64,000 nt of DNA from Gigaspora rosea (Eukaryota > Glomeromycota > Glomeromycetes > Diversisporales > Gigasporaceae), in assembly GCA_003550325.1 (NCBI GenBank), contig QKWP01001879.1, forward strand, positions 37,581-101,580. Direction: 5' to 3'. The notes beneath the pieces were generated by a model. The model ran no database searches and was not told the DNA's origin. It saw nothing but the letters and a program-made list of their open reading frames with translations. A program made the position numbers and the translations under genes. Shown in pieces: positions 11,005 to 23,000 of this stretch (position 1 is its first letter; each line of letters opens with the position of its first letter).

Positions 11005-12050
11005 GTTTCAAATACAAATATTCATTCCAATACCATTTTCACAATCCTAAAGAAAAAAAAGGTACCCAAACCGACAAAGATTCCTATGCTAAAAGAAACA
11101 TGATCAGCGACAAAGAAAAAGCCCCAATGCCAAAAAAAAAACAACAACAAAAAAAAGTCAGTTCAGTACCAAAAACAAGCTTGACAATACCAACGACCAA
11201 ATTGAACATCAATAATAAAATTATTAAAATTAACAACTTCAAACCAAAATGGAGTTCAATAATAAAAGAAACAATACACTAACAATGCGAGAAATACCGC
11301 ATCAACGAGAACAGCACTACAATATCAATGAGAGAAGCACCATATCAATGAAAAGTACTATGCGTTACTTGAAGAAACCAGAAAAAAATTAAAACAAAAT
11401 ACAAAATACAGAAGCAATAAAAAAATGTGCGTTTATTTTTGGTGCGGGGTGCACCGTGTGCGGGATCTGAAATTCTGGGTCAGATGCGTCAGAGTGCATC
11501 AGGATAATGGTCGACTAGATCGGGAAAATATGTGTGACATGAGAAGTTCAAGAAACAAAAATAAATAAAAATCGCCCTATCACGAAATTTCGCCTATAGA
11601 CTGCCTTCTACGTGCTTCCTTGCAAGATTTTAGTATAAAATAACCTTCTAACACCAACCTACTAGCAATACCCTAACCCTAACCTAATAACGAAATTTTT
11701 TTTCTTAGCGAAATTTTTTTTAATGGGACCACACAAGGCGAGACCAATCAAAAGAGGGGGCAGAACATATACATAATAAATTTTAAAATTTTTTTCTTAA
11801 TCGGAGTTTCGCCTAACTGAGTTATGGATAACATTAGTAACATGTGTTGCATCTAAAGTAGCGCCTGACTAAGTTTAATTTTAGTTAGGCACTACTTTAG
11901 ATAAGGGCTGATCTAGTGCCTTTGTACCCGATCTCATTAACCCGCCAAACACTCTGATTCCTGTGATGACCCTGATCGATGCATGATCACGTGAGTCACT
12001 CGAATTATATTTCAAATCATTATAAATCTCGTCATCTATTTGTACCCTTT
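11005..12050. other. Tandem-repeat remainder and unique DNA, no gene
   Basis: 11005-11090 resumes the 137-bp repeat. 11090-11410 is A-rich; the 107-codon frame at 10959-11282 starts inside the hAT end and is of repeat composition. A GC-rich GTGCGGGGTGCACC block is at 11441. 11680-11700 has CCCTAACCCTAACC. ACTAAGTTTAATTTTAGTTAG at 11868 (partly shown) is a small stem. No supported gene. Confidence 0.5.
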
Positions 12051-12059
12051 TACTAAGTA

Positions 12060-12430
12060 CAAGGGCTCTTCAAAAACTACGCGACATATAGTAAGGTTTG
12101 TAATCATAATTCATGATAATAACTATAAGAATTCCAATGCGAACTACTAATTCAACCCTAATCATAAATTGAGATTATTAGAATAGCGAGCAAACTTTGT
12201 ATAAGAATTTTTACAGAAATTCATGATAGAAATCAAAATAATTTCGATGCAAACTCAACCTTAAAACGTATTATGTGTCGAGTAGGTTTGTACCAGAATT
12301 TTCTTTTATAGAAACTATGATAAAAATCATGATAATTCCAACACAACTAACACTCCTTTCATTGTTACTGAAATGGCACACAAGCCTTGTATTTTATATA
12401 TTCAATAAAAGTTTGCTAAAAACACTTAAG
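12060..12430. repeat. ~100-bp degenerate satellite, small block
   Basis: Recurring phrases CATGATAATAACTATAAGAA, TTCCAATGC, ACTAATTCAACC and a GAATAG-CAAG-like word in the same order as the larger array at 31860-32600. About three diverged units. Confidence 0.6.
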
Positions 12431-12819
12431 TGCAGTACCTCCATCGATGGATCCTAGAATTTGATTGGTTTTTCTGATCAAGTGATTAATCAGATTTCTT
12501 TGTCGTCGAATTTATTAAGTGATTTCTATAAGTAAGGGGGAGGATAAAAAGAGGGGTAACGTAAACCACCGAATTAAATTTGTCTGGCCTAACCGTTAAC
12601 GCCATTATAACCCCCTAGTTACTAGCAACTTAGCCATATTCTAATACTAACTACACAATTAACCCTAATCCAACTATAAAAAAAACCACACATAACTTAA
12701 ACACAGACCCAATTATACTAACCCAACTAATTTAACTTAAAAGCAAATACACCTGATCCTAAAAAACACGTCTAACCTAACTAATTACGTAACCTCATAC
12801 AAGAAGAACTATTAGTGAA

Positions 12820-13160
12820 ACGATGGTTCCAAGGAATGACGATATCAAAGAAAGCACAATGACAGTACAAATAAAACAGCAATTCCAAAGAACGATAGCA
12901 CTAGCAAAACGACAGCTCTAAAGAACAACAATACCAATACTAGAGAAAATGTGGCTCCAAAGTGCGACAACAACAAAACAATAACGACAACAGTAGCAAA
13001 ACAACGGCTCCAAATTGCGACAATACCAACGAAACAACGATTCCAAATAGCGGAGACACCAGTAAACGGCGGCTCGAAAAAATGATGATACCAAGAAAAA
13101 GACAGCTCCAAAATGCGACGATGGTACTAACAAAACGCAGTTACAATATTATCTAAAAAA
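12820..13160. repeat. Degenerate minisatellite, CAAAACGACGGCTCCAAA type
   Basis: About ten imperfect repeats with words GGCTCCAAAG, TGCGACAA, CAATACCAA and CAAAACGAC. Frames on either strand (for example 12845-13111) are translations of this repeat. 23180-23560 is a similar sequence in the opposite orientation. Confidence 0.65.
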
Positions 13161-14509
13161 AAAAGTCAACTGATTAGTAAAAAAGAAAGAGAACCAGCAT
13201 GACGGAAATTCTAATATGCATAAGTGTTACATGAGATTTTTATATATAAAAATCATATAAAAGGCGGATGTGTCATATGGTTACACATCAAAGGAATCGC
13301 CCATTCTTTATGAAACTTTGCAAGACCGTTTGTTAGGTGTATTGCAAGTAAATTTTAGTGACCCATCACGGAGATCATGTAATTTGCAGGACTTTTATTA
13401 GAGGCAGTTTTTTTTATAGCAGGTAAATAAAATTATTATTATTATTTTTTTTTTAATATTTTAGTAACAATTCAGAAAGATAAGGTTTGCAGTTTTGTTA
13501 TTCGTTCTTTAGCTGCCTTATATTTGAACTGTACGGAAGGTTTCTAAAGTTCATGGCTTTTATAAGGTGTGATTTTTGTAATAAGCACTAATATATACAT
13601 ACTGTATTCTTTTTTAGTGCCGATTATGAAAGGTTATTATGTAAGTATTAACAATAAAGCAATATAGCATTTTCTGTGTTTTTTACTTTATATTCTTCGC
13701 ATTTACAAATCTTTTACTTTAAAATATTTAGGTTCTTTATAAGTTGTAGAAATTGTATAATTTATAGTTTATTGTAGTTCGCTAAGTTATACTAGAGTTT
13801 GTAGATGCATATGTGTAAACGTACTTATAACTATAAAATAAGTATAATACATAGTGTATTAACTAATAACAATTGTAAAGATAGAATAAAAAAGAGTACT
13901 TTACTATTTATCGTTATATATATAATTATAATAAAATTTGCAATGAAACAAAAAAATTTACTCTTGGGTATTAAAGTTAAATATTAACAGAATTAATTTC
14001 TTAATCGAATATAGACCTACGTTACGTACGTATGTACGACCAAATTTTAGCTATTATACATATAAATTACTGTACCATTTACAGTATTAATAAACATTAG
14101 CCAATCATATTTGATGATGATCATCTGACATAACAGCCAATAAAAAAGAACTTCTGTCATGCTAAGAGAACCGAAAAAAAATATAAACAAAAAATTTGTA
14201 CTTATCTTGTAGATTTGTATAACCATGATGTAAACAAATCGTTTTATTGTACCTGTGATCCCATGATATCACACCCCACTGACCCCACCGCACCCCGCAC
14301 CATGGTGTGGGGTGCACAAAATATATTTTACCTAAAAAAATATACTTATTTTGTTGATAATTACCGCCGGTTATTATAAAATCAATAAACTGAAAAAATA
14401 AAAAAATTTTAAAAATAAATTCATATCAGCGGATCAGCATAATTGGGCCTTTTTTCAATAAACTGTTAGGGGAGTAACAAAAATCAGGTGATTTTTTAGG
14501 GGGGGAGGG
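13161..14509. other. AT-rich DNA, no gene seen
   Basis: No supported gene. GC-rich CCCCACTGACCCCACCGCAC at 14276 is followed by CCATGGTGTGGGGTGCAC; its GGTGCGGGG word resembles the block at 11441 in opposite orientation, so the two could be ends of one old element. Confidence 0.4.
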
Positions 14510-14610
14510 GGTAAAAAAAGTTAAAATTATATATAAGAACCTGACTATTTATATATTAAGGAAGAGGGAAGAGGGTAGGCCTCTGATAAAAAATAATCAG
14601 GTGATTAATG
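14510..14610. repeat. Repeat copy showing an unoccupied MITE site
   Basis: TTAAAATTATATATAAGAA, a TTTATATATTAAGGAAG word and ATAAAAAATAATCAG occur in the same order as at 55760-56185, where a 341-bp MITE sits at the TATATA. This copy lacks the MITE. Confidence 0.7.
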
Positions 14611-15796
14611 ACACTGCCCTTACATGAAAATTTGCTTCTAAGTGACGTTAAAAAACTAACAAATGAAGCACTTGTTACAACTAACGAAAGGGCTTCTTCG
14701 ACGTTTAGACAAGTTAAAAAACCAAAAAAATCCAATAAAAGAGCTATGCTAAGCTGTAGAAAGAAGTACTTTTACTGTTTGTTGAAATACTCAGGTGATT
14801 TAGGATGGGTTGGGCATTGTAAGATGGGTTGGTAACTATCAAGGGTAAATTCGGATGCTACTTTTCAAAAAAATGGCCTTTTTAATCTACTTTTGGCTTA
14901 TAATTAAATACATGAATTTCATAATGTTCTACGTACTTAATTATAAATGCAAAGCTGGTTAAAAAGGCCGTTTTTGTGAAAATTCGCTCTATAATAAATT
15001 TTCGAGCAAAATTTTTTTGATAATCCTCGATCATGATTGGTCGATTTACCCAACTATGCTGATCCCCTGATATGTACAGTATAAAAAATTTAACTATTAA
15101 TTTGTATAATAAGGAAAATTAAAATAATTTATAATAAATAAAATAATACAGTACTGCAGTAATAATAAAAAAATATATAAATAAATAAAAAATTAAATAA
15201 AAAAACAAAAATTAAAAAAATTTAAGTAATAAATCACAGGTAAAGGATAAAAAATAATGATCATTTTATAATAAATTACGGCAGGCATTTAATAGTAAAT
15301 TTCTATAGTGTGCAAATAGGGCTTCTCTACATATAAAAGTATTTTTTTACTAAGCAACCCTTTTATAATTTCTGATTAAACGTTGCAGATCCAATTTTTT
15401 TAATTCTAATGATAGTTAAATTATTCACACGATATGAGTATTTATTGATTGTTTACTATAGGATTTTTTATTATAATCAGAAATGTATAGCATTTTACTT
15501 TCATATAAGAGATGGTTAAAGCCAGATGCATTTATATGTTTTTGAGTATTTAATTAAAATTAGGGTAAAAGTTAGTTAGGAGTTAGGGTTAGAGTTGTTT
15601 TATAAGTAAAATTGTCTTCCCGACATTTTTTATTAATGCTTCTAGACAGGTTAAGACATTCATTTCTTGTATTTTTGGTATTTTTTACTTTTTTTCTTTG
15701 TTTTTGTCTTGTCAGGCTAATCCGTAAAGATCAAATTTTACAATTTGATTGGCTTTTTATCATATGAACGCACCTGGCTTTAGATGACCCATATAA
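14611..15796. other. AT-rich DNA, no gene seen
   Basis: A 75-codon frame at 14608-14835 resembles no family I know. A telomere-like GAGTTAGGGTTAGAG is at 15580, followed by an AATTTGATTGG word as in the T family, perhaps a decayed copy. Confidence 0.4.
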
Positions 15797-16304
15797 GGGG
15801 GGCATCCATAAATAACATTATGTACTCCCTCATAGTAGTGCTGGACCCCTCTCTACTATATAAAAAAATTTTTCAAAATCCGTATATTTATATATAAAAT
15901 TTTACAAAAACTTGAATATATTATGAAACAGTGATCCGATTTGGATGATTTAGGTACCATTTGATTCGTCTTAGTGAGACGAATCCAATGATACCAAAAT
16001 CATTTCATTTGGATTACTGGATTAATAGTTATTCACAGTCATTTTATAAGAAAACATAATAACCAATAGTATTTGGCCAATAAAATTTGATCCAGCGATC
16101 CGAATAAAATGAAATTGGAAGTACCATTCGACTCCTCTTACCGAGACGAATCGAATGGTACCAAAATCATTAAATTTAGACCACTGGTTCAATTTTTAGC
16201 AAATTTTTTCTAAAAAAATTACGTTATAACCCTTCCTTTACTTATTGAAAAACCATTATTGTTCATCCAACCCCTCTTGTATAACATTATTTATAGATGC
16301 CCCC
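15797..16304. mobile_element. PIF/Harbinger-like MITE, copy P1
   Basis: Inverted ends GGGGCATCCATAAATAACAT and the complement near 16280-16304, flanked by TAA on both sides (15794-15796 and 16305-16307). A 3-bp TAA target with GGG/CCC tips fits PIF/Harbinger. A second inverted pair inside, ACCATTTGATTCGTCT against TCGAATGGTACC, makes it almost palindromic. Copies at 59446-59952 and from 63075. Confidence 0.85.
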
Positions 16305-16547
16305 TAAGGCAATTAGTAAAGCTCTGCCAATTTTTACTATAAAATTTTAACCCTTTAACTGCGGATTACCATTTAAAATAAAAAATATTTAAACAAATAA
16401 AAATAAAAAAAAAAGCATTTAAAAATAAATTATAAAAAAAAATATTATTAAATTAAAAAAAAATAAAATAAAATAAAAAGCTTGATAAAAAAAAAAGATA
16501 AAACTGATTTAAATAAAATTTTTAAAAAAAAATAAAAAAAACAATAA
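16305..16547. other. A-rich spacer
   Basis: Long A runs between two TAA-flanked elements. No feature seen. Confidence 0.6.
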
Positions 16548-16632
16548 GGGCCATGACAGATATTACGTAATATCATAGAGGGGAGGAGGTAAGCCAAAGT
16601 CTTATGTTACACATATATAATATATATAATTA

Positions 16633-17268
16633 GGGAATAGAAATTTGTCGCATCCGCGACATGTCGCCCCCGATTCGGCCAATCAAATCGCACGATTTTG
16701 TAGGCAAAAAATTTTATTTTTTAAAAATTCAAAATTTTACTAGTAAAATGTAAAAATAAATATGCGATATCATAGTATATAATGTAAAATTTTATTCTAA
16801 ACAACTTTTTCTAAGTCATAAAGATAGATTATCTTAGTAAAAAAAATGTTTTATAAGAAAAATCAAAAATTCCGAACATTAGCACATATAAAACTTTTTT
16901 TTTTACTAATATAACTCTATCTTTACGTTTAAAAAATATATGTAAAATTTTATGTTAAACAATTTTTTCTAAGTTAAAAAGGTAGATTATTTTAGTAAAA
17001 AAAAGTTTTATATGTGCTAACTTTGGAAATTTTTGATTTTTCTTATAAAACGTTTTTTTACTAAGACAATCTATCTTTATGACTTAGAAAAAGTTGTTCA
17101 GAATAAAATTTTACGTTATATGGCATGCTATTTTATATAAATTTTACACTTTATTATGTAAAATTTTTAATTTTTTAAAAAAAAATTTTTTGTCTATAAA
17201 ATCGTGCAATTTGATTGGCCGAACCAGGTGGTGCGACATGTCGAGGGTGCGACAAATTTATTTTCCCA
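16633..17268. mobile_element. Foldback element, ~636 bp
   Basis: Ends GGGAATAGAAATTTGTCGCA and the complement of 17240-17268. A second long inverted pair, TTCTAAGTCATAAAGATAGA near 16812 with its complement near 17065-17090, fills most of the interior. An 8-bp TATAATTA lies on both sides (16625-16632 and 17269-17276), consistent with hAT but AT-rich. GCGACATGTCG is present in both arms. Confidence 0.75.
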
Positions 17269-17352
17269 TATAATTATATATATAATAATATATTACTAAG
17301 ATATTATAATTTTTAGCACTAATTAAACTTACTTAAAATACAATTATATACT

Positions 17353-18481
17353 TTTTTTTTCACTTAGGCAGTTTCGCCAGTATTTTATTAAGATACTAAG
17401 TATATCGCTACATAATACACTTGTTTACTCCTAATTTGCAAATCCGACATTACCCGGCTGCCTTAACGGTGCCCAAGCACAACCTGCCGCACTAATTTGA
17501 AGACGAATCTAAAAACTAGAGGCTATGTTAAACTAGCCTAAGTGCCACACCAAAATGGCTTCTTTTCTCCTTCATATTCCTTTAACTAACAAGGAATTTA
17601 CTAAGGACAAATAAGGAAAGGGGGTAAACAAAAAAAATCAAAGCCAAGAAAATGAGAATACAAAAAGAAAAAAGAACAAAAACGAAAAATAGAAGAGGAA
17701 AACAAAAAAGAAAAAAAACCACATGGTATAGCACGAAGGCTAATCTAACAAAAAAAAGAAACAAAAACTAATGGAAAAAGGAAAAGTGAATACACTATTA
17801 TAACCCGTGGTAGGTTGAATAAAAATTATATAACAATTGCAACTATTGTATATCTCTACTATAAAGCAACGCTTTAACTTATTTATATCTTCTTCCGACT
17901 ATACGTTCAATCTCGGATGTCCCTAAACCATCCGACTAGAGCAACATCATATGGAGTAGCGCCAAAACTGTATTCGTAAACAAACACATCACGTGGTTGC
18001 ATTCTACTGGGTCCGTCCGAATTTGGAAAAGTAAACACTGCCGATCGTTTGGAGGGGGTAAGCCAAATCGCTACTTTTTGTCGAAAATTTTAGAAAAAAA
18101 CTGGCAGAAAGATGAGAGGAGTATTAGAAAGTTTCCACTTGTAGTTTTAAGCGAGAGAGTGTTTTTCTTTAACAGAAAACTCGTCATTTCCTTATTCCAC
18201 CCTTTTGGGAGCTGACTCTGGTACTAGATTTTTCGGCAAGTGATAAACTCTAAGCCTGTCGGCAGGCAGTCTATGAACTTTGCCTCTAAACGACAAGTGC
18301 CGTCCCCGCGGTGAGTGATGAACTCTGAAGCTACTAGCAAATAGTCTATGACCTCTATCCCTAAATAATAGATGCCGATTCTTACGGGATTTCTCAAAAG
18401 TCTCCGGCTTATTTTAGTTTTAAGTAAAAAAGTTTTTAGAAATTATATGTACAAGTGATCGTCAGAAAGAGTTGATGTGAT
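17353..18481 (-). mobile_element. R1 retroposon, copy a (full length, reverse)
   Basis: On the reverse strand it begins near CAACTCTTTCTGACGATC (18475) and ends in a poly(A) tail (T run at 17352-17361). An 11-bp target duplication AATTATATACT flanks it at 17342-17352 and 18482-18492. 1129 bp. In transcript direction it has a purine-rich (A/G) tract in its 3' half (17590-17790 reads A-rich on the forward strand) and an AATAAAATACTGGC word ahead of the tail. No protein domain; small frames differ between copies. Variable target duplication and poly(A) imply LINE-type reverse transcription. Confidence 0.88.
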
Positions 18482-18614
18482 AATTATATACTAAAATGAT
18501 ATATTTTTGAGTATTAAGAAAGTTTATTTAGTAACCAAAGGTATATTTCATTAGTAAAATTTTGCATAATACCAAATTTTTATATTTTTATTAATTAATA
18601 ATCCACCTGTTAAC

Positions 18615-19398
18615 TGGAGAGTGGTGAAATATGGTGTTCTTCCATCTAAAATTATTTTTCTTACTAAGTTAACGATACATGTCCACCAATTGAAAATTGT
18701 AGAGCTTGTCGAGACACATTTAACGGTGGTTAGATCATCCAATTCGGCCCAGTGGAGGGTGAGATGTCGTCGAAAAACAATTGACTGACTATATAAAATT
18801 CCATAATACAGATTACATATAAAAATCACTATAGGCGAAATATGGTATGCTTCCGTCCACTAATTGAAAGTTGTAGAGCTCATTAAGATGCATCTAACGG
18901 TGGTTAGATTATTCAAATCGGCCCAGTAGATGGCGAGATATCGTTGAAAAACGATTGGCTGAATATAAAATCTTTATGTAAACAATGTTTGTTTATATAG
19001 AGATTTTATATAGTCAGCCAATCGTTTTTCTATGAGATCTTGCCATCTACTGGGCCGATTTGGATGATATAACCACCATTAGATGCATCTTGATGAGCTC
19101 TACAATCTTTAATTAGTGGACATGTATCGTTAACTTAGTAAGATAAAAACTTTTAAATGGAAGCACGCCACATTTCACCTATAGTGATTTTTATATGTAA
19201 TCTGCGTCATGGGATTTTATATAGTTGGCCAATCGTTTTTCGATGATATCTCGCCATCCACTAGGCTGAATTGGATAATCTAACCACTGTTAGATGCGTC
19301 TCAATGAGCTCTACAACTTTCAATTAGTGAACATGTATTTTTAACTTAGTAAGAAAAAAATTTTTATATGTAAGAATGCTACATTTTACCACTCTCCA
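18615..19398. mobile_element. Four-arm nested foldback
   Basis: Outer ends TGGAGAGTGGTGAAATAT and the complement at 19381-19398. Inside are four copies of one ~140-bp arm, with words GTTAACGATACATGTCCAC, AATTGAAAGTTGTAGAGCT and GATTGGCTGA: two facing inward from the left and two mirrored on the right, meeting near 19000. The unit is that of the foldback at 7680-8213. No coding sequence. Confidence 0.85.
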
Positions 19399-19497
19399 AA
19401 AATTTTTTTAAAATCAACCAATCAGAATCGTCTTACATGGAAGGAGGGGGTACTCTCATAGTAAATGGATATTACATAATATTTGTCATGGTCCTAA

Positions 19498-19801
19498 AAA
19501 AGCAATAAGAAAAAAATAATAATATAATAATAAAAAAATAAAAAATAAAACCACAATAAAAAAAAAACAATAAAAAAAATAATAAAAAAAATAATAAAAA
19601 AAATAATAAATAAAAATAATAAATAAAAAAAAATCTTAAAAAAAAAACTTGTACATTTTATTTAGTTATGTGCATATATGCAAAATAGTAAGAATAAAGT
19701 AAATTCTGGTTATTCTTTACTATAGGAATAACTGAAAATTTACTTTATTCCCACTATTGCATATATCAGGTACCTGATATATCGAATTAAAAAAATTTAA
19801 G
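19498..19801. repeat. A-rich tract with AATAATAAAAAA repeats
   Basis: Simple A/T repeats to 19650, then a weak inverted pair around AGTAAATTCTGGTTATTC and GAAAATTTACTTTATTCCC. Confidence 0.6.
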
Positions 19802-20936
19802 CATGGTGCTCCAAGTCATTTCTCATCAAATTCTGAATGCTTTTTTAAAATCTTATAACTATAAAATCTAAAGATTTATTTAATAATTAACTGATAAAAA
19901 TAAATCTTTATCTTTAGCTTTATCAAACTTATCGGTTAAAATTTTTTAAAAAGTCCAAATATCAAAATTATATGATATTAAAATTTAAAAATTTATACAA
20001 TTTATTATGTGAGCTATAAAATTGGCACCTTGTTGTTACATATAATTTACATCAAAATTGGTATCACATATATTTAATCTACATAAAATTGGTATGAAAA
20101 TGATAAATCAGTTCTTGACTAGTTCTAGATCATTGTAAGACCAAACTAATAGCATTAGCATCAATTAAATCAGTCTAAATATCTTTATCCTATAATAATT
20201 TTAGCCCTTCACAATATATGTATGTATGTACTATGTTTAGTATTAATATATTACGAAATTTTTTAAAGTGATATATAACAATTATAATTTGCATAATCAA
20301 TTATAATCGATTAATTTAATTGATTATAATTGTTTGAGAGGTTATTAATCGATTACTAACTCCAACCGATTATAATTGATTATCAATATATATCGATTTT
20401 AATTGGTAATAATCGATAATATAAAAATTCAATTAATATTGATAGTTTAAAAATTAACAAATTTTAGCTAAATTTTAAAACTATTTTTCTTGATAACTAA
20501 TAATTAGAATTAGCTCAAATTTTTACTGTAAATAGTATCGGTATCAGACTATAACATACTAAAATTTCAGCAAATTTGACCTGGTAGTTCTTGAGTAATT
20601 GCTTGCATACGATAGTCAATTTTTTTAAAAAAAATGACTATCGTATACAAGCAATTATTCAAGAACTACCAGGTCAAATTTGCTGAAATTTTAGTATGTT
20701 ATAGTCTAATATCGATACTATTTACAGTAAAAATTTAAACTAATTATAATTGTTAGTTATTGAGAAAATTAGTTTTAAAATTAAGCTAAAATTTGCAAAT
20801 TTTGATTACAAATTTTTATATCTAGCCAAATCTAAATTTGGAGCATCTTGGATATATCTAGCCAAATTTGGCGACCTTGAATATATTTAGCCAAATTTGG
20901 CACATTTGATGAAAAGTGACTTGGAGCACCTTAGTA
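19802..20936. mobile_element. Inverted-repeat element with GGTGCTCCAAGTCA ends
   Basis: GGTGCTCCAAGTCATTTCTC at 19805 is matched by the complement of 20900-20933. The interior has a cluster of TAATCGATTA/AATTATAATCG words (20285-20420), a 350-bp foldback (20448-20805) and AGCCAAATTTGG repeats near the right end (20820-20905). Clean target duplications are not seen. hAT-like by style. Confidence 0.65.
20448..20805. repeat. Foldback, ~350 bp, centre ~20626
   Basis: Left arm TTTGACCTGGTAGTTCTTGA and right arm TCAAGAACTACCAGGTCAAA are perfect. The match extends outward past TACTGTAAATAGTATCG to the AAATTTTAGCT words at both edges. Confidence 0.9.
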
Positions 20937-21715
20937 AAAAATTAATAAATTTTATATCGCAAAAGATAAAATTTTTGAATATATAGAATATATTTAGGGT
21001 GCTAATATTAATTATCTAATATTTATTTACTATAGGGGCTTACCCTCCTACCCTCAGGTAAGATCTATAAATAGAATTTTAGCCAATCAAATTTAACTAA
21101 GGTAAGATTTTCTTGACTCCAGCGCCCTTATTGTAAACAATAATTTAGAATTATAATATATATAGATTTAAAAATTATTTTTATTACATATACATATTGG
21201 GTACCCGATATATCCAAACTATACAATATATGTATGGTAGATTACCAATATGTAGCATTTTATATATTTTTCAATTATAGTAATATGGTACCCGATAGGT
21301 ACCCAATATATTGGATTTTGACCTGTGGTAAGAATGAATTAGTAAAATTTTATGAATAATAAAATTTTATAGAATTTTATTAATAAAATTCTATAAAATC
21401 TTATTATTCACAAGATTTCACTAAATAAATTTAATTTAATGCACTAAGTAAACTTATTTAGTATCTAAAAATACATTATTAGCAAAAATATTTATTTTGT
21501 TTGAAATTTGAAAAAAAGTTGCTTAAATTTGCTTTTCTGACCAAAATTTAAAATTATATATCTATTTTTTAAATTTCAAGTAAAATAAAAATAATTTTGC
21601 TAATTTAATATATTTCTAGATGCTAAACAAGTTTACTTAGTGCACAAAGTTAGAATTAATTAATAAAAATTTGTAAATTATAGAAATTTTTTAATTAACT
21701 CTAGCTTATTGCACT
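20937..21715. other. AT-rich DNA with GGTACCCGATAT cluster
   Basis: 21035-21070 reads AGGGGCTTACCCTCC, perhaps one end of a small element. 21190-21310 has GGGTACCCGATAT words in both orientations, resembling 9040-9325. An 81-bp local inverted repeat surrounds 21345-21410. No gene. Confidence 0.5.
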
Positions 21716-22831
21716 CAATACTCTTTCTAACAATCCCTTGTACCAAAATTTTCAAAAAGACCGACCTATAAAAAACTCTATAGTTATTATATCTAAATAC
21801 AACAAAACTTTACCAAGCTGCTATCAGATACAAAATCAATTCACTAGATGTTTTGCACATGAAATAGAAATGAAAAAGACTTGCAAACTTTTAAGCGAGG
21901 CACCTTGGCAAGCTTTGGTACTATTGAGCAAAGAAGTAGTAGAGAACCTCTAGAGCTTTGTCAAGTTCTATGGATATGAAAATAGAAGTAGAGACTTGGT
22001 TAAATATACTATTCTATATAGCGTAACTCTTACGAACTTTCTCTGTTTTGGTACTTTTTATGGCGTCCTCTTGGACTTTTCAAAATTTCAAAAAGTGAGC
22101 AATTCAGTTTACTCTTTCAAAAGATCAGCAGTGGTTGCTCTTTCCAAATTGTGAACATGCCTACCATATTAGAATCAAGTTACAAGTGAAATCAGGTTCC
22201 TTGAGATAAACAATAAATAACATATAAAATACTTTAAAGTAAATACAAAATGAAATTTCTTTTTAAAATGTTCTTTTAGATATATTTTCTTTTTTTTTCT
22301 TTTCTTATACAGTATATGTATATATAATACTCAGATAAGTCAATTCCTTGTACAGTATTATATAATTTTTATCATCAAGCATAAACATAAATAGTGCTAT
22401 TATAGCCGTTTATTCTTTGCCTTCCTCTTCTTTTTTTTACTTTTATTTTGTTTTTTCTTGGTTTTTTATTTAGGTTGCATAGTTTTTTCCCTCTTTTTTT
22501 ACTTTCCCTTTTATTTTCCATATATGTCTTTTTTTTTTGGTAGAATCTTGCTACTCATGAAGTTAGGAGAACAGATTTAAAGAATAGGCAGTTATGATAG
22601 GTGACAAACTCTAATCAGTAATTTGGAAATTCTAAACTTAATGAAGTAAGGTGTTTTAGAATGAGAAAAATGTTTAAAATAGCAGGTCACTCTTAAGGAT
22701 CTTTACGACACCTGGGTGGGTCACACTTTATAATATTAGCCAATTTAAAGTTAGATTTTTATTTTGTACTAGTATTACATAAATAATTAATAAAGTTGTA
22801 GCATGACTACCAAATAATAAAAAAAAAATTC
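21716..22831 (+). mobile_element. R1 retroposon, copy c (full length)
   Basis: Starts just before ACTCTTTCTAACAATCCC and ends in an A run (22818-22829). A 15-bp target duplication, CTAGCTTATTGCACT at 21701-21715 and CTAGCTTAATGCACT at 22832-22846, has one mismatch. 1116 bp. The pyrimidine-rich tract (22415-22545) corresponds to the purine-rich tract of the reverse copies. A 71-codon frame (21738-21953) is not shared intact by other copies. Confidence 0.88.
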
Positions 22832-23000
22832 TAGCTTAATGCACTAAGTAAACTTGTAAAAGACTAAAAAAAATAACTTTGATATATTGTTAGCAAAGTT
22901 TTTATTAAGTAAATAAATTTTTATTAATAAAACAATTTTATTCATTGTTATAAATTCTACTTAACTCAAAATTTTTATAAAAAATCAGATAATTTTTAGA

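Larger units (their letters stand above)
16548..19494. mobile_element. PIF-like element filled by three later insertions
   Basis: Left end GGGCCATGACAGATATTACG pairs with the right end near 19465-19494 (complement GGACCATGACAAATATTATG). TAA flanks both sides (16545-16547 and 19495-19497). Removing the foldback at 16633, the R1 retroposon at 17353 and the four-arm foldback at 18615 leaves only a few hundred bases of its own sequence, so it was a MITE-sized element that became a landing pad. Confidence 0.72.

Noticed and set aside
12845-13156. Overlapping frames on both strands
   Set aside because: Open on both strands in several frames because of the minisatellite; hydrophobic appearance is a repeat artefact.
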